Under the pieces are notes generated by a model. It was not told the origin of the DNA. It searched no databases and worked only from the letters and a program-made list of their open reading frames with translations. Shown piece by piece: positions 39,239 through 50,995 of a stretch of DNA of 64,000 bases (position 1 is its first letter; the number at the start of each line of letters is the position of its first letter). Where the stretch lies: assembly GCA_001443005.1 (NCBI GenBank), contig LEKQ01000001.1:454792-518791 (forward strand). The letters run 5' to 3'. The stretch comes from a bacterium GBS-1 (GTDB lineage: Bacteria; Synergistota; GBS-1). A program made the translations under genes and the position numbers.

Positions 39239-40431
39239 GTCCTCTTCAACTCTTCTAACAAGACTTCTTTAGCCTTTTCAAGCTGAACATCCTTATTAGA
39301 ATCTTCCGGTTGGTCAACCAAGATATCAGGGGTAAGTCCTTTTTCATGAATCAATCTCCCTCTAGGGGTATAGTAATAAGCTATGGTTATGTGAAGAGCT
39401 GAACCGTCTTTAAGAGGGATGACCGTCTGAACAGACCCCTTACCAAAGGTCTTAACACCGATAAGCTTAGCCCTTCCGTGATCCTGCAATGCGCCAGCGA
39501 CTATCTCTGAAGCACTTGCACTACCCTTGTTAACTAGTACTACCATCGGATAGTAAGGTATAGCGCTCCCATCAGCGCTATAAACTGAACTATACCAAGG
39601 ATATCTTCCCTTAACGCTAACTATAACTCCCTCCTTTATGAAGACCTTAGCTACAGATACCGCCTCGTTCAAAAGACCACCAGGATTATTCCTAAGGTCC
39701 AGGATTATACCCTTAAATCCCTTTCTCTTAAGCTCCTCTAAAGTAGCCCTAAGCTCATTCGTGGTATTCTGGTTAAAGTAAGTTATCCTCAAATAAGCGA
39801 TATTTTTATCGATAATCTCACCCTTCACAGCCTTAAGCTTTATCTGAGCCCTCGTAAGCGTAAATTTAAGCAATTTTTCCTCACCAGCTCTACGGATCCA
39901 TATGGTAACCTTAGTACCAGGATCCCCTCTAAGGAGTTTAACAACCTTGGAAAGAGGCATCCCTTGCGTTGGTTCATCTTCTATTCTCACTATCTCATCA
40001 TCAGCCTTCAATCCTGCCTCATAAGCAGGGGTATCCTCTATAGGGGAAACTATAACTATCTTCTCATCCTTCTTACTTATGATTATTCCTAGCCCACCAT
40101 ACTGTCCCTCCATCCGAATTCTCTCTTCTTTATACTCCTGAGGGTCCTCGAAAACTGTATAGGGATCTCCTAAAGCTTCAACTAATCCTTTCAAGGCACC
40201 ATACTTTAGTTTCTCCGGGTCTATCTTTGATGGATCCACATAATGGGTCCTTAATAGATCCCAAACCTGTATTATGCTGTTTAAAAGCTCAGGAGGAGGA
40301 AGAGCATCCTTTGGAACAATAGGAACAGTTTGAGGGCTACTAGTTTGAGCGAGGATGGGACTTGCCATCATTAACAATAGAGAGATCAAAAATAATGAAA
40401 TCGTTTTCTTACTAAAATTCACCTTTTCCAC
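39235..40431 (-). CDS. Carboxy-terminal processing protease (S41 family)
   Basis: Periplasmic serine protease of 398 residues. A signal peptide (KKTISLFLISLLLMMASPILAQ) comes first, then the N-terminal helical part, a PDZ domain (around residues 95-175: GGLGIIISKKDEKIVIVSPIEDTPAYEAGLKADDEI), and the catalytic core with LDLRNNPGGLLNEAV, the Ser nucleophile in VNKGSASASEIVAGAL and the Lys in GVKTFGKGSVQTV. CtpA-like proteases trim envelope proteins and activate or degrade peptidoglycan hydrolases. The GTG at 40431 or the one three codons later could start it. It overlaps the end of the WecG fusion gene. Confidence 0.92.
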   Translation of the reverse strand: MEKVNFSKKTISLFLISLLLMMASPILAQTSSPQTVPIVPKDALPPPELLNSIIQVWDLLRTHYVDPSKIDPEKLKYGALKGLVEALGDPYTVFEDPQEYKEERIRMEGQYGGLGIIISKKDEKIVIVSPIEDTPAYEAGLKADDEIVRIEDEPTQGMPLSKVVKLLRGDPGTKVTIWIRRAGEEKLLKFTLTRAQIKLKAVKGEIIDKNIAYLRITYFNQNTTNELRATLEELKRKGFKGIILDLRNNPGGLLNEAVSVAKVFIKEGVIVSVKGRYPWYSSVYSADGSAIPYYPMVVLVNKGSASASEIVAGALQDHGRAKLIGVKTFGKGSVQTVIPLKDGSALHITIAYYYTPRGRLIHEKGLTPDILVDQPEDSNKDVQLEKAKEVLLEELKRT

Positions 40432-42154
40432 TCCCCTTCAACAGATTTAACAGAATAAGCCAAGCAAACTTGTAAAGCTTCAATATCTTCTTAAATCTCC
40501 ACGGTTCTCTTATGGCTCTATATAACCACTCTAGCCCTAACTTTCTAAATATAAGGGGTGCCCTCTTAACGTTACCTGCCCATACGTCAAGACTTCCTCC
40601 GATACCCATCATAATAGGTACGCTGAGCCTCTCCTTATTCCTGAAAATCCACTTCTCCTGCTTGGGTACCCCCATGCCCACGAATAGATAGTGAGGCTGG
40701 ACTTCCCTTATCCTGGATATGATTTCTTCCTCCTTAACTTCATCAAAGTAACCATCATTAACACCAACGATATTCAAGCCAGGAAAAGCCTTCATCATGT
40801 TCTCTGCAGCTTTTTCGGCAACTCCTTTCTTAGCTCCCAGAAGAAAGACCTTCCTACCGTAAAAGGACGCTCTCTCAAGCATTGCATTCATAAGCTCTAT
40901 TCCAGGAAGTCTTCCCCTGATAGGCTGCCCCAAAAGTTTAGAAGCTACAACTACACCAATCCCGTCAGGAAGAACCATATCAGCCTCTTCAAGGATTTTC
41001 CTATACTCCTCATCCTCAAGCGCTGTAAGAATAGCTGGGCTATCAGGGGTAACTATTATATGGCTTTCTCCATCCCTTAAAAAGGCCTCAACTCTACCGA
41101 GAGCGTACTCCAAAGATATATTATCAACCCTAACGCCAAATATCCTTCTTTTCATCCCTGCTTCAGATAGGAAGGCAGATAGCCCCACAGCGTATCTCAC
41201 ATAACCTTTAGCCAACAGAAAAGCCCCAAGGAAAACAACAAAAGCCAGATAAACGTTAGGGAACCTAAACATAAGAAGGGCACCAAAAGCGAAATAAAGG
41301 CTTAACAGATGTATCAAAGAAGATATTTCCCTCTCTCCGAGACCAAGGGAAAGAAGATATCTATAAAGACTATTTCTCTCCTTGGAGAAACTCGATGATA
41401 AGGGGTGAACATATCCGGAAATAACAGCATAGGACACGTTGATCAGAGGAACAGCAAGAATGAATATCGGGACAAACAATGTCAACAAGGCTGTCCTCTT
41501 AAGAAGGCCTAAAATGGCAACAGATGCAAGGAGAAATCCCAACATGCTGGATAGCTCATTACCAAGACGATCGTAACCCTTTATCCAAGAAAGGGCCAAA
41601 CCGAAACCTAAAATAAACATAGATAGAGCTACTGCGTCCCATAGCTCTTGATTTTGAAGATAAGCTACCAAACCAAATAGGATCGAAGCTACAAAGGACA
41701 CACCTAAGGATGCCCCCTTTATCTCATCGAGTATACTCACAGCGTTAGAAACCCATATGAACCAAAGGATGGTCAAAGGGATAGATAGGGAACTCAAGTA
41801 ATAGTAACCACCTGCAGGAGAAGTTATGAAGCGAATACAAACTCCCTCTTGTACGAGATAAAGGGCTACCCCAGAAAGAAAGCACAACTTTAGATTCTTG
41901 GGGAGGTTATAAGCGCGTGAGACTAGTTCCATCAGAAAAACAATAAAAGCACCAATAAGAATAGGGGAGGTTCCAGGAAAGCCCATCACAAAAACTAAAG
42001 AAGAGGAGGCAAAGATAAGGGCTATACCAAGGGTCTTAAAGAACTCAACCTTCGCTTTCTCTTCGTTATCCAATTTTCTCCTACCGAACTTGGGAAGGAT
42101 GACAAAGACCAGAGATAAAACTACAATAAAAAGGCAAAAAAGAAGATACTTCAC
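40412..42154 (-). CDS. Fusion of an MraY/WecA-like membrane domain with a WecG/TagA/CpsF glycosyltransferase
   Basis: About 580 residues. The first ~330 hold many hydrophobic segments arranged like the phospho-sugar transferases MraY/WecA, but the signature regions are eroded: NAVSILDEIKGASLG replaces the N..N..DG.DGL motif, and RLGNELSSMLGFLLA replaces GDxGS..LGF. From FGVRVDNISLEYALGRV (about residue 345) on it is a WecG/TagA-type transferase with VTPDSPAI, ADMVLPDGIGVV, GRLPGIELM and PHYLFVGMGVPKQEKWI. The C-terminal half likely adds N-acetylmannosamine(uronate) to a lipid-linked sugar; the N-terminal half may only bind the lipid carrier. GTG at 42154 follows GGGGGGGTAGGA. It heads the envelope operon. 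Confidence 0.82.
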   Translation of the reverse strand: MKYLLFCLFIVVLSLVFVILPKFGRRKLDNEEKAKVEFFKTLGIALIFASSSLVFVMGFPGTSPILIGAFIVFLMELVSRAYNLPKNLKLCFLSGVALYLVQEGVCIRFITSPAGGYYYLSSLSIPLTILWFIWVSNAVSILDEIKGASLGVSFVASILFGLVAYLQNQELWDAVALSMFILGFGLALSWIKGYDRLGNELSSMLGFLLASVAILGLLKRTALLTLFVPIFILAVPLINVSYAVISGYVHPLSSSFSKERNSLYRYLLSLGLGEREISSLIHLLSLYFAFGALLMFRFPNVYLAFVVFLGAFLLAKGYVRYAVGLSAFLSEAGMKRRIFGVRVDNISLEYALGRVEAFLRDGESHIIVTPDSPAILTALEDEEYRKILEEADMVLPDGIGVVVASKLLGQPIRGRLPGIELMNAMLERASFYGRKVFLLGAKKGVAEKAAENMMKAFPGLNIVGVNDGYFDEVKEEEIISRIREVQPHYLFVGMGVPKQEKWIFRNKERLSVPIMMGIGGSLDVWAGNVKRAPLIFRKLGLEWLYRAIREPWRFKKILKLYKFAWLILLNLLKGSGKGEF

Positions 42155-42239
42155 TCCTACCCCCCCTTGCATTAATCCAGGTCTTATTATAAGCTAATTA
42201 TGCTCACTAAGTCAAACCTCAAAGGAGCGGTGAGAAAAG

Positions 42240-44700
<2,461 letters not shown>

Positions 44701-44705
44701 AGCTC

Positions 44706-45944
44706 TCACCCCTTGTACTTTAAGCATATGAGATGTCCTAACTTCTCAGCTTTCACCTTGAGATACTCCTCATTGTAAACGTTAGGCTCAACCTCCAATG
44801 GGACTCTCTCGATGATCTTAAGGCCGTATCCTTCTAATCCCACGATCTTCCTTGGATTATTAGTCATGAGCCTTATAGTTGAGAGCCCAAGATCCGCAAG
44901 AATCTGCGCCCCTATACCATAATCCCTCAGGTCTGGGGGAAAGCCTAAAGCGAGGTTAGCATCCACAGTATCAAGCCCCTTTTCCTCTTGAATCCTATAC
45001 GCTTTAAGCTTATTTATTAGCCCTATCCCCCTTCCTTCCTGCCTCATATAAAGCAAAACACCTCTCCCTTCTTGCTCTATCATCTGCATTGCCTTGTGAA
45101 GCTGATCCCCGCAGTCGCATCTTAAGGAATTGAAAACATCTCCAGTGAGACATTCCGAGTGAACCCTTACCAAAACCCCTTCTTTACCAGCCACTTCACC
45201 TTTCACTAAAGCGATATGGATGAGGTGATCATCCTCCCTATCCAAAATAGACCTGTAAGCTACAACCTTAAAGTGCCCCCACCTCGTTGGAAGATCCACA
45301 CCATCTACGATGCGTTCAATTAGCTTTTCCCTCTTGAACCTGTAGGCTATTAGGTCCTTTATAGTTATGATCTTAAGGCCGTGGGTCTTTGCGAACCTAA
45401 AGAGCTCAGGCAAGCGAGCCATAGTTCCATCCTCGTTCATGATCTCACATATTACGCCAGCGGGATATAGACCGGCCAATCGAGCCAGGTCAACTGCAGC
45501 TTCCGTATGACCAGCTCTTCTTAAAACCCCTCCCTCCCTTGCCATCAGAAGAAAAAGATGCCCCGGTCTTCTTAAATCCTCGGGCTTAGTCTTAGGATCA
45601 AGTATCGTTTTAACCGTTAAAGCCCTATCATAGGCAGATATACCTGTAGTAGTCCCATACTTAGCATCTACGGTAACGGTAAAGGCAGTCTCGTGAGGGT
45701 CAGTATTCTCTGTAACCATAAGAGGTATCTTAAGCTCTTCCAGCCTTTCCCTTATTATAGGCATGCATATAAGCCCCCTACCATACTTGGCCATAAAGTT
45801 TATGGCTTCAGGTGTAACCTTCTCAGCTGCTATAACAAGATCCCCCTCATTTTCCCTATCTTCATCGTCTACGACTATTATCATCCTCCCTTGCCTTATG
45901 TCCTCTATAGCCTCTTCGATTGTGTTAAAAACGAAATTCTCCAT
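44706..45944 (-). CDS. ribBA: Bifunctional DHBP synthase / GTP cyclohydrolase II
   Basis: Two-domain riboflavin enzyme of 412 residues. The N-terminal RibB domain makes 3,4-dihydroxy-2-butanone 4-phosphate ([40 protein letters not shown]). The C-terminal RibA domain opens GTP ([24 protein letters not shown] with zinc cysteines, [17 protein letters not shown]). Both active-site motifs are intact. It lies between ribE and ribH. Confidence 0.96.
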   Translation of the reverse strand: MENFVFNTIEEAIEDIRQGRMIIVVDDEDRENEGDLVIAAEKVTPEAINFMAKYGRGLICMPIIRERLEELKIPLMVTENTDPHETAFTVTVDAKYGTTTGISAYDRALTVKTILDPKTKPEDLRRPGHLFLLMAREGGVLRRAGHTEAAVDLARLAGLYPAGVICEIMNEDGTMARLPELFRFAKTHGLKIITIKDLIAYRFKREKLIERIVDGVDLPTRWGHFKVVAYRSILDREDDHLIHIALVKGEVAGKEGVLVRVHSECLTGDVFNSLRCDCGDQLHKAMQMIEQEGRGVLLYMRQEGRGIGLINKLKAYRIQEEKGLDTVDANLALGFPPDLRDYGIGAQILADLGLSTIRLMTNNPRKIVGLEGYGLKIIERVPLEVEPNVYNEEYLKVKAEKLGHLICLKYKG

Positions 45945-45958
45945 TCCAGAACACCCCT

Positions 45959-46588
45959 TTAGATAAATCCATATCTTTTCAAAAGATCCAAAGTAATCCC
46001 CTCTTTATCCTCTCTCCTTAACATCCTATGGACATACTTCCCAAGAACATCAAACTCAAGGTTAACGAGATCCCCCACTCCCCTCGAGCGAAGATTCGTT
46101 CTCTCAAGGGTATGTGGAATGAGAACGACTGAAAACGCGTTCCTTTCTATAGATGCTATAGTTAAGCTTACGCCATCAACAGCGATGGAACCCTTGGGAA
46201 CTATGTATATAGAGTACTCCTCCGGGACAGCTATCCAAACCCTGCGAGAACCACCCTCAGGAACTACGCTCAGTATCTTACCCATGCAGTCAACGTGACC
46301 AAGAACAAAATGCCCCTCAATTCTATCCCCAATTCTCAAAGGTCTTTCCAGATTTACCTCATCCCCAATCCTTAGCAAGGCTATATTACTCCTTTCAAGC
46401 GTCTCCTTCACAACTTCAACGCTAAACAACCCTTTCCTTGAGAAAACAACCGTCAAACACGCGCCATTAACCGCAATGCTTGACCCAACCTCCAACTCTG
46501 GAAGCTCAGAAGCTACACTCAGCCTCCAAACCCCTCTCTTTTCTATTTCGATAACTCTACCCTTAGCTTCAATCAAACCTGTAAACAT
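45959..46588 (-). CDS. ribE: Riboflavin synthase, alpha subunit
   Basis: Dismutates two lumazines to riboflavin. The 209-residue protein shows the expected internal repeat: [16 protein letters not shown] with NGACLTVV, then [14 protein letters not shown] with [30 protein letters not shown]. Both half-barrels are complete. It follows ribD by about 18 bases. Confidence 0.95.
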   Translation of the reverse strand: MFTGLIEAKGRVIEIEKRGVWRLSVASELPELEVGSSIAVNGACLTVVFSRKGLFSVEVVKETLERSNIALLRIGDEVNLERPLRIGDRIEGHFVLGHVDCMGKILSVVPEGGSRRVWIAVPEEYSIYIVPKGSIAVDGVSLTIASIERNAFSVVLIPHTLERTNLRSRGVGDLVNLEFDVLGKYVHRMLRREDKEGITLDLLKRYGFI

Positions 46589-46606
46589 CTTCCCTCAGAG
46601 AGTTTA

Positions 46607-47680
46607 TTATAACACATAACCTTCAATAAGAATATCAACTCCGACCCTCCTTACCCTAACATCTTTTAAGGTAAGAGAGTCGCTTAGGGAGGACACGCTC
46701 ATCTCATCAAATGGGCCAATGCCCTTACCCAAAACCTTTGGAGCAACAAAGTAGAGTATCTTATCTACTAACCCCATATCTAAGAAGGAGGAGAGAACCT
46801 TTCGCCCTCCCTCTACGATAAGGCTCGCTATACCCATCTCCCCAAGCTTTTTAAGAACCTCGTCAAGATCAAGAAGACCATCCTTCGATGAAACCTCAAA
46901 GAGCTCAACCTTAAGAGCCTTTAGCGCCTTAACCTTATCCTTAGAAACCTGACTTGAGTGAAATATTATCTTTCTTCCTTCCGCGCTTAAAACCTTTGCA
47001 TCTAAAGGGGTCCTAAGATAAGCATCGAGAATGACCCTAACGGGATTCCTCCCCTTAACGAATCTCACAGTTAGTTCAGGATCATCCTTAAGGATCGTTC
47101 CTATACCTACTAAAACAGCATCATAAAAAGCCCTCAATCTGTGAACCAATTTCCTTGACGCGAAAGATGTTATCCACTTTGACTCTCCTGAAGTATCAGC
47201 TATCTTTCCATCGATAGTTGAAGCAACCTTAAGTATCACGAAGGGTATCTTCTTAGTTATCCACTTAAAAAAAGCCTCATTTAGCCTCTTGGCTTCGCTC
47301 TCAAGCACTCCCACAGAAACCTCTAATCCAGCATCCTTCAAGGTCTTGATGCCCCTCCCTGAAACCAAGGGATTGGGATCTAACGTCGCCACAACAACTC
47401 TTTTTATCCCTGCATCTATTATCCTCGGAACGCAGGGAGGGGTCTTACCAAAATGAACGCAAGGCTCAAGATTAACATATAGAGTGGCACCTTTAGCTTC
47501 CTCTCCGGCATTACTTAAGGCGACGACTTCAGCATGAGGCCCTCCATAAAAGGAATGATAACCTTGAGATATCACTTTCCCATCCTTAACAATCAGAGCT
47601 CCAACCATAGGGTTAGGACTAACTTTACCAGCTCCCTTCAAAGCTAACTTTAATGTCTTTTTCATAAAAGTTTCATCCAA
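46607..47680 (-). CDS. ribD: Bifunctional diaminohydroxyphosphoribosylaminopyrimidine deaminase / reductase
   Basis: Second and third steps of riboflavin synthesis in one 357-residue protein. The N-terminal deaminase has the zinc motif PHAEVVAL...LEPCVHFGKTPPC; the C-terminal reductase has VILKVASTIDGKIADTSGESKWIT, VLVGIGTILKDDPELTVR and a final SLIVEGGRKVLSSFLD. It is the first gene of ribD-ribE-ribBA-ribH-serS. The start is TTG after GGGAGGTG. Only 44 bases separate it from the divergent HDOD gene, so there is no room for an FMN riboswitch. Confidence 0.95.
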   Translation of the reverse strand: MDETFMKKTLKLALKGAGKVSPNPMVGALIVKDGKVISQGYHSFYGGPHAEVVALSNAGEEAKGATLYVNLEPCVHFGKTPPCVPRIIDAGIKRVVVATLDPNPLVSGRGIKTLKDAGLEVSVGVLESEAKRLNEAFFKWITKKIPFVILKVASTIDGKIADTSGESKWITSFASRKLVHRLRAFYDAVLVGIGTILKDDPELTVRFVKGRNPVRVILDAYLRTPLDAKVLSAEGRKIIFHSSQVSKDKVKALKALKVELFEVSSKDGLLDLDEVLKKLGEMGIASLIVEGGRKVLSSFLDMGLVDKILYFVAPKVLGKGIGPFDEMSVSSLSDSLTLKDVRVRRVGVDILIEGYVL

Positions 47681-47709
47681 GGGTATAACACCTCCCGACC
47701 AAGATATAT

Positions 47710-47715
47710 TATAAT
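47710..47715 (+). promoter_or_regulatory. -10 box for the HDOD gene
   Basis: TATAAT lies only nine bases before the ATG at 47725, with no ribosome-binding site in between. If used, the transcript would begin within a few bases of the ATG (leaderless). No convincing -35 box is seen. Confidence 0.4.
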
Positions 47716-47724
47716 CATTTTAAG

Positions 47725-48588
47725 ATGAGAGGTTTAGAGATCAAGGATAAGATTCTATCTAAGCTCATAGACCTACCAACGCTACCAGAAGTAGTAAATA
47801 AGGTAATGGAAATCGCGAACAATCCTCGCTCCTCAGCCGCAGATATGGCTAAGGTGATATCTCAAGACCAGGCTTTAACAGCTAGGATCCTCAAGCTTGT
47901 GAACTCAGCATACTATGGCTTTCCGAGAAGGATATCAACGATAGCCCAAGCCATAGTTATATTGGGCTTCAGAACCGTTAGGGATCTAGTCTTAAACATT
48001 TCCATATTGGACATGTTTAACTCCAAGAAGCAAGCGGGTATAAACATTGAAGCCCTGTGGCTTCATAACTTAGCAGTAGCAGTAACATCAAAGGTTTTAG
48101 CTAAAAGGATGGGGTATGACCAACCAGATGAAGCTTTCACCGCTGGACTACTTCACGATATTGGGAAATTAGCCATGATCAAGCTATTCCCTCAAGAATA
48201 TGAGAAGATCGTAAACATAGCTCAAGGTAGCTCCAGATGGATAAGAGATGTGGAGGAAAGCTTCCTCGAGGTAGACCATGCGTTAATAGGTAAATGGATA
48301 GCGGATCACTGGAAGTTCCCACCTCAGTTAACCCGAGCCATACACATGCACCATCAACCTCACCTAGAAAGCGAATATCCGGAACTAACTTCAATAGTAC
48401 ACGGTGCGGATGTATTAGCCAGAATAAAGAAAATAGGCAGTGGAGGAGATGAGCAGATTCCATCCTTTAAGAAAGAGGCTTGGATAATCTTAAAGCTTAA
48501 ACCTCAAGATCTAAATGAGATATATGCTGAGATAGACAAGGATATAGAAGGAGCTATCACGTTCCTAAAGGTGATAAGAGAAGGATAA
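47725..48588 (+). CDS. HDOD-domain signalling protein
   Basis: A 287-residue cytosolic protein made of one HDOD domain, a relative of the HD-GYP phosphohydrolases. LPTLPEVVNKVMEIANNPRSSAADMAKVISQDQALTARILKLVNSAYYGFPRRISTIAQAIVILGFRTV is the diagnostic first half; the HD region has FTAGLLHDIGKLAMI and DHALIGKWIADHWKFPPQLTRAIHMHH. Such proteins usually act in signalling linked to chemotaxis or second messengers. It starts a three-gene signalling operon with a kinase (8 bases later) and a double-receiver protein. Confidence 0.92.
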   Translation: MRGLEIKDKILSKLIDLPTLPEVVNKVMEIANNPRSSAADMAKVISQDQALTARILKLVNSAYYGFPRRISTIAQAIVILGFRTVRDLVLNISILDMFNSKKQAGINIEALWLHNLAVAVTSKVLAKRMGYDQPDEAFTAGLLHDIGKLAMIKLFPQEYEKIVNIAQGSSRWIRDVEESFLEVDHALIGKWIADHWKFPPQLTRAIHMHHQPHLESEYPELTSIVHGADVLARIKKIGSGGDEQIPSFKKEAWIILKLKPQDLNEIYAEIDKDIEGAITFLKVIREG

Positions 48589-48595
48589 AAGAGCC

Positions 48596-50137
48596 ATGGA
48601 GAGTTTAGAAAAAGTTCTAAAGGATTTAAGAGATGCCTACGAGGAGATAATAAGGCTATATAAAGTCTCCGAGGAGATAGGACTTGCATCATCTGTCGAA
48701 GCTATAAAGGATCTCCTTTTAAAGTATGTAGATAGGCTAACCCCCTCTATCAGAGATAAACACCTAATATTAGACTTTAACAACGTTCCTCAAGAGCTAA
48801 GGGATACCTGGAAAAGGTGGGAAGAGGAGGGCATAATAGACTGGATTAAGACACGTGAAAAAACTACGATAGTGCCAGAAGATGACATAATCTATGTGTT
48901 AACTCCCTTGAAGGTGAGAAATAAAATTATAGGAATCTTAATAATATCAAGTTTGGTATGCCCTGAAGAACTCAATCAACAAGTACTAAACCTCCTTGAC
49001 ACCATAGCTCATCAGTCAGCAATCGGTATAGAAAACATCCGTCTTCACAAAGAGATAGAAGACATGAAAAACTTCCTTGAAGAGCTCTTTAACGAGCTCC
49101 CTCACGGCTTGCTTGTCACCGAGACAAACGGTAGGATCAGGATACTTAACGAGAAGCTCTTAGAAATCCTAAACATAACGGACAGGAATAGGACAAGCTT
49201 ACTTGGTAAATACATAGAAGAGGTCTTTTCATCAATATTGTCATTGAAACTAAGAGAAATGATTAGCCAGACCCTTCTCTCAGGGAATCTCTTGGAGGAG
49301 GAGTTTACCCATGAAGCTGGTGAGAAAACGATACCATTAGGTATAAGCTCAAACTTATTTAAAGAGAATGACCTCATAGAAGTTATATTCATTATAAGAG
49401 ACCTATCAGAAAGCAAAGAGCTTGAAAGATTAAGAAGGCTAGATAAGCTTAAAAGCGAATTCATCGCCTCTGTAAGCCATGAGCTTAAAACACCTCTTAC
49501 GGCTATCAAAGGATTCATAGAGCTCATCTTAGATAGCTATAAGGATGTGGGAGACGAAAACCTAAACGCCATTCTTAACCTAATAAACGAGGAGATTGAA
49601 AACCTAACGAAACTGATAAATGAGCTCCTAGATTTTTCAAGGCTTGAAGCAAATAAGTTTCACCTTGAGGTCAGTGAGTTCAGCATAGACGAAGTCATAG
49701 AAAAAGCTGTATCTATTTTCGAAAGAGAAACAGAAGAAAAGGGCATAACCATCTACAAGGAAATAGATGAAAACATCCCCAAGATTAAGGGAGACAAGGG
49801 CAAAATACTTCATGTTCTTATCAACTTGATAGATAACGCCATAAAGTATATAGGAAACGGGAAGAAAATATGGATTAAGGCCTGGCCTGATGAAGGAAAG
49901 GGAATCAACGTATACGTTAAGGACGAGGGGATAGGGATACCCAAGGAGAGCTTACCCTATATATTTGATAAATTCTACAGGGTGGAAAACGACTACATGC
50001 ACAAGGTAAGAGGATTGGGACTGGGTCTATCTATAGCTAAGCAAATCATAGAGGCTCATGGTGGTAAGATATGGGTTGAAAGCGAAGTTGAAAAGGGTTC
50101 AACCTTCTTTCTTTATATCCCAACTCAGGGAGGTTAA
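48596..50137 (+). CDS. Cytosolic sensor histidine kinase (GAF-PAS-HisKA-HATPase)
   Basis: A 513-residue kinase without membrane segments. Residues ~25-150 look like a GAF domain (LTPLKVRNKIIGILIISS, NLLDTIAHQSAIGIENIRLHKEIE) and ~160-275 a PAS domain. The phospho-acceptor is His295 in FIASVSHELKTPLTAIKGF. The ATP site has NLIDNAIKYIG, DEGIGIPKESLPYIFDKFYRV and GLGLGLSIAK. The signal is probably internal and unknown. It is followed by its likely partner, a double-receiver protein, six bases downstream. Confidence 0.93.
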   Translation: MESLEKVLKDLRDAYEEIIRLYKVSEEIGLASSVEAIKDLLLKYVDRLTPSIRDKHLILDFNNVPQELRDTWKRWEEEGIIDWIKTREKTTIVPEDDIIYVLTPLKVRNKIIGILIISSLVCPEELNQQVLNLLDTIAHQSAIGIENIRLHKEIEDMKNFLEELFNELPHGLLVTETNGRIRILNEKLLEILNITDRNRTSLLGKYIEEVFSSILSLKLREMISQTLLSGNLLEEEFTHEAGEKTIPLGISSNLFKENDLIEVIFIIRDLSESKELERLRRLDKLKSEFIASVSHELKTPLTAIKGFIELILDSYKDVGDENLNAILNLINEEIENLTKLINELLDFSRLEANKFHLEVSEFSIDEVIEKAVSIFERETEEKGITIYKEIDENIPKIKGDKGKILHVLINLIDNAIKYIGNGKKIWIKAWPDEGKGINVYVKDEGIGIPKESLPYIFDKFYRVENDYMHKVRGLGLGLSIAKQIIEAHGGKIWVESEVEKGSTFFLYIPTQGG

Positions 50138-50143
50138 GTTACA

Positions 50144-50995
50144 ATGATGCATAGGGAGAAGAATAAGGAGAAGATAATAGTCGCTGAAGATGATAGCAAA
50201 ATACAGATGGTGATTAAAAGCGCCCTTGAAAAGGAGGGATACGATGTATTAACTGCGAAGGATGGTCTTGAAGCCATAAAGCTACTTCAGGAAAACCAAG
50301 ACGTTGTAGGAATTGTAACCGATATAGCTATGCCTAGAATGACCGGCTTGGAGTTAATTGAAGAGATCAGGAAAAACGGCCCTAATCCAGACATACCTAT
50401 ACTGGTCTTAAGCGCCCATCACACCAAGGAAAACATCCTTAAAGCCAAAGATCTAGGTATAAACGAATTTCTCGTAAAGCCTTTCTCGTTGAAAGATCTG
50501 ACGCTCAGAGTAAACAGAATGCTTGGTAAAGAAGTCCCCAAGGAGGAAAACCCAAAAGTAGAAATCAAAGAAGAAAGCAAAAAGAAGGAAGAAGCTGTCA
50601 AACCTATAAGCATGAGCAGCAAAAAGATCCTCGCAATAGATGACTCCAAGATAATACTCAAGCTGATAGAAAGTTCCCTTGAAAGCGCTGGCTTTCAAGT
50701 CATAACTGCAGAAAACGGAAAACAAGGCTTTCTTAAAGCCACGGCTGAAAAACCAGATCTCATAATCACTGATATAATGATGCCCGAGATGGATGGTTTA
50801 ACCTTATGCGAGGAGATCAGAAAAAATCCACAAACACAAAACATACCTATCTTAATAGTCTCCGCAAAGGGGCAGAAGAAGGACGTCCTTAACGCTATAG
50901 CTAAGGGAGCCAACGGATATATAGTTAAGCCCTTTAGCCCCAAGGACCTCGTCCTAAGGGTGAAGCGAATGTTAGGTTTAGACTCAGCTACTTAA
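50144..50995 (+). CDS. Response regulator with two receiver domains
   Basis: 283 residues, with two CheY-like receivers joined by a charged linker (about residues 130-160, rich in Lys and Glu). The phospho-acceptors are Asp60 (GIVTDIAMPRMTG) and Asp210 (IITDIMMPEMDG); the conserved lysines are in FLVKPFS and YIVKPFS, and both acidic pairs (AEDD, AIDD) are present. There is no DNA-binding or enzymatic output domain, so it should act by protein contact, such as on the HDOD protein or a flagellar/chemotaxis partner. Its last eight bases overlap the convergent CBS-ACT gene. Confidence 0.92.
   Translation: MMHREKNKEKIIVAEDDSKIQMVIKSALEKEGYDVLTAKDGLEAIKLLQENQDVVGIVTDIAMPRMTGLELIEEIRKNGPNPDIPILVLSAHHTKENILKAKDLGINEFLVKPFSLKDLTLRVNRMLGKEVPKEENPKVEIKEESKKKEEAVKPISMSSKKILAIDDSKIILKLIESSLESAGFQVITAENGKQGFLKATAEKPDLIITDIMMPEMDGLTLCEEIRKNPQTQNIPILIVSAKGQKKDVLNAIAKGANGYIVKPFSPKDLVLRVKRMLGLDSAT

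Noticed and set aside
47680-47725. FMN riboswitch between ribD and the HDOD gene
   Set aside because: Only 44 bases are available and none of the conserved RFN blocks is present.
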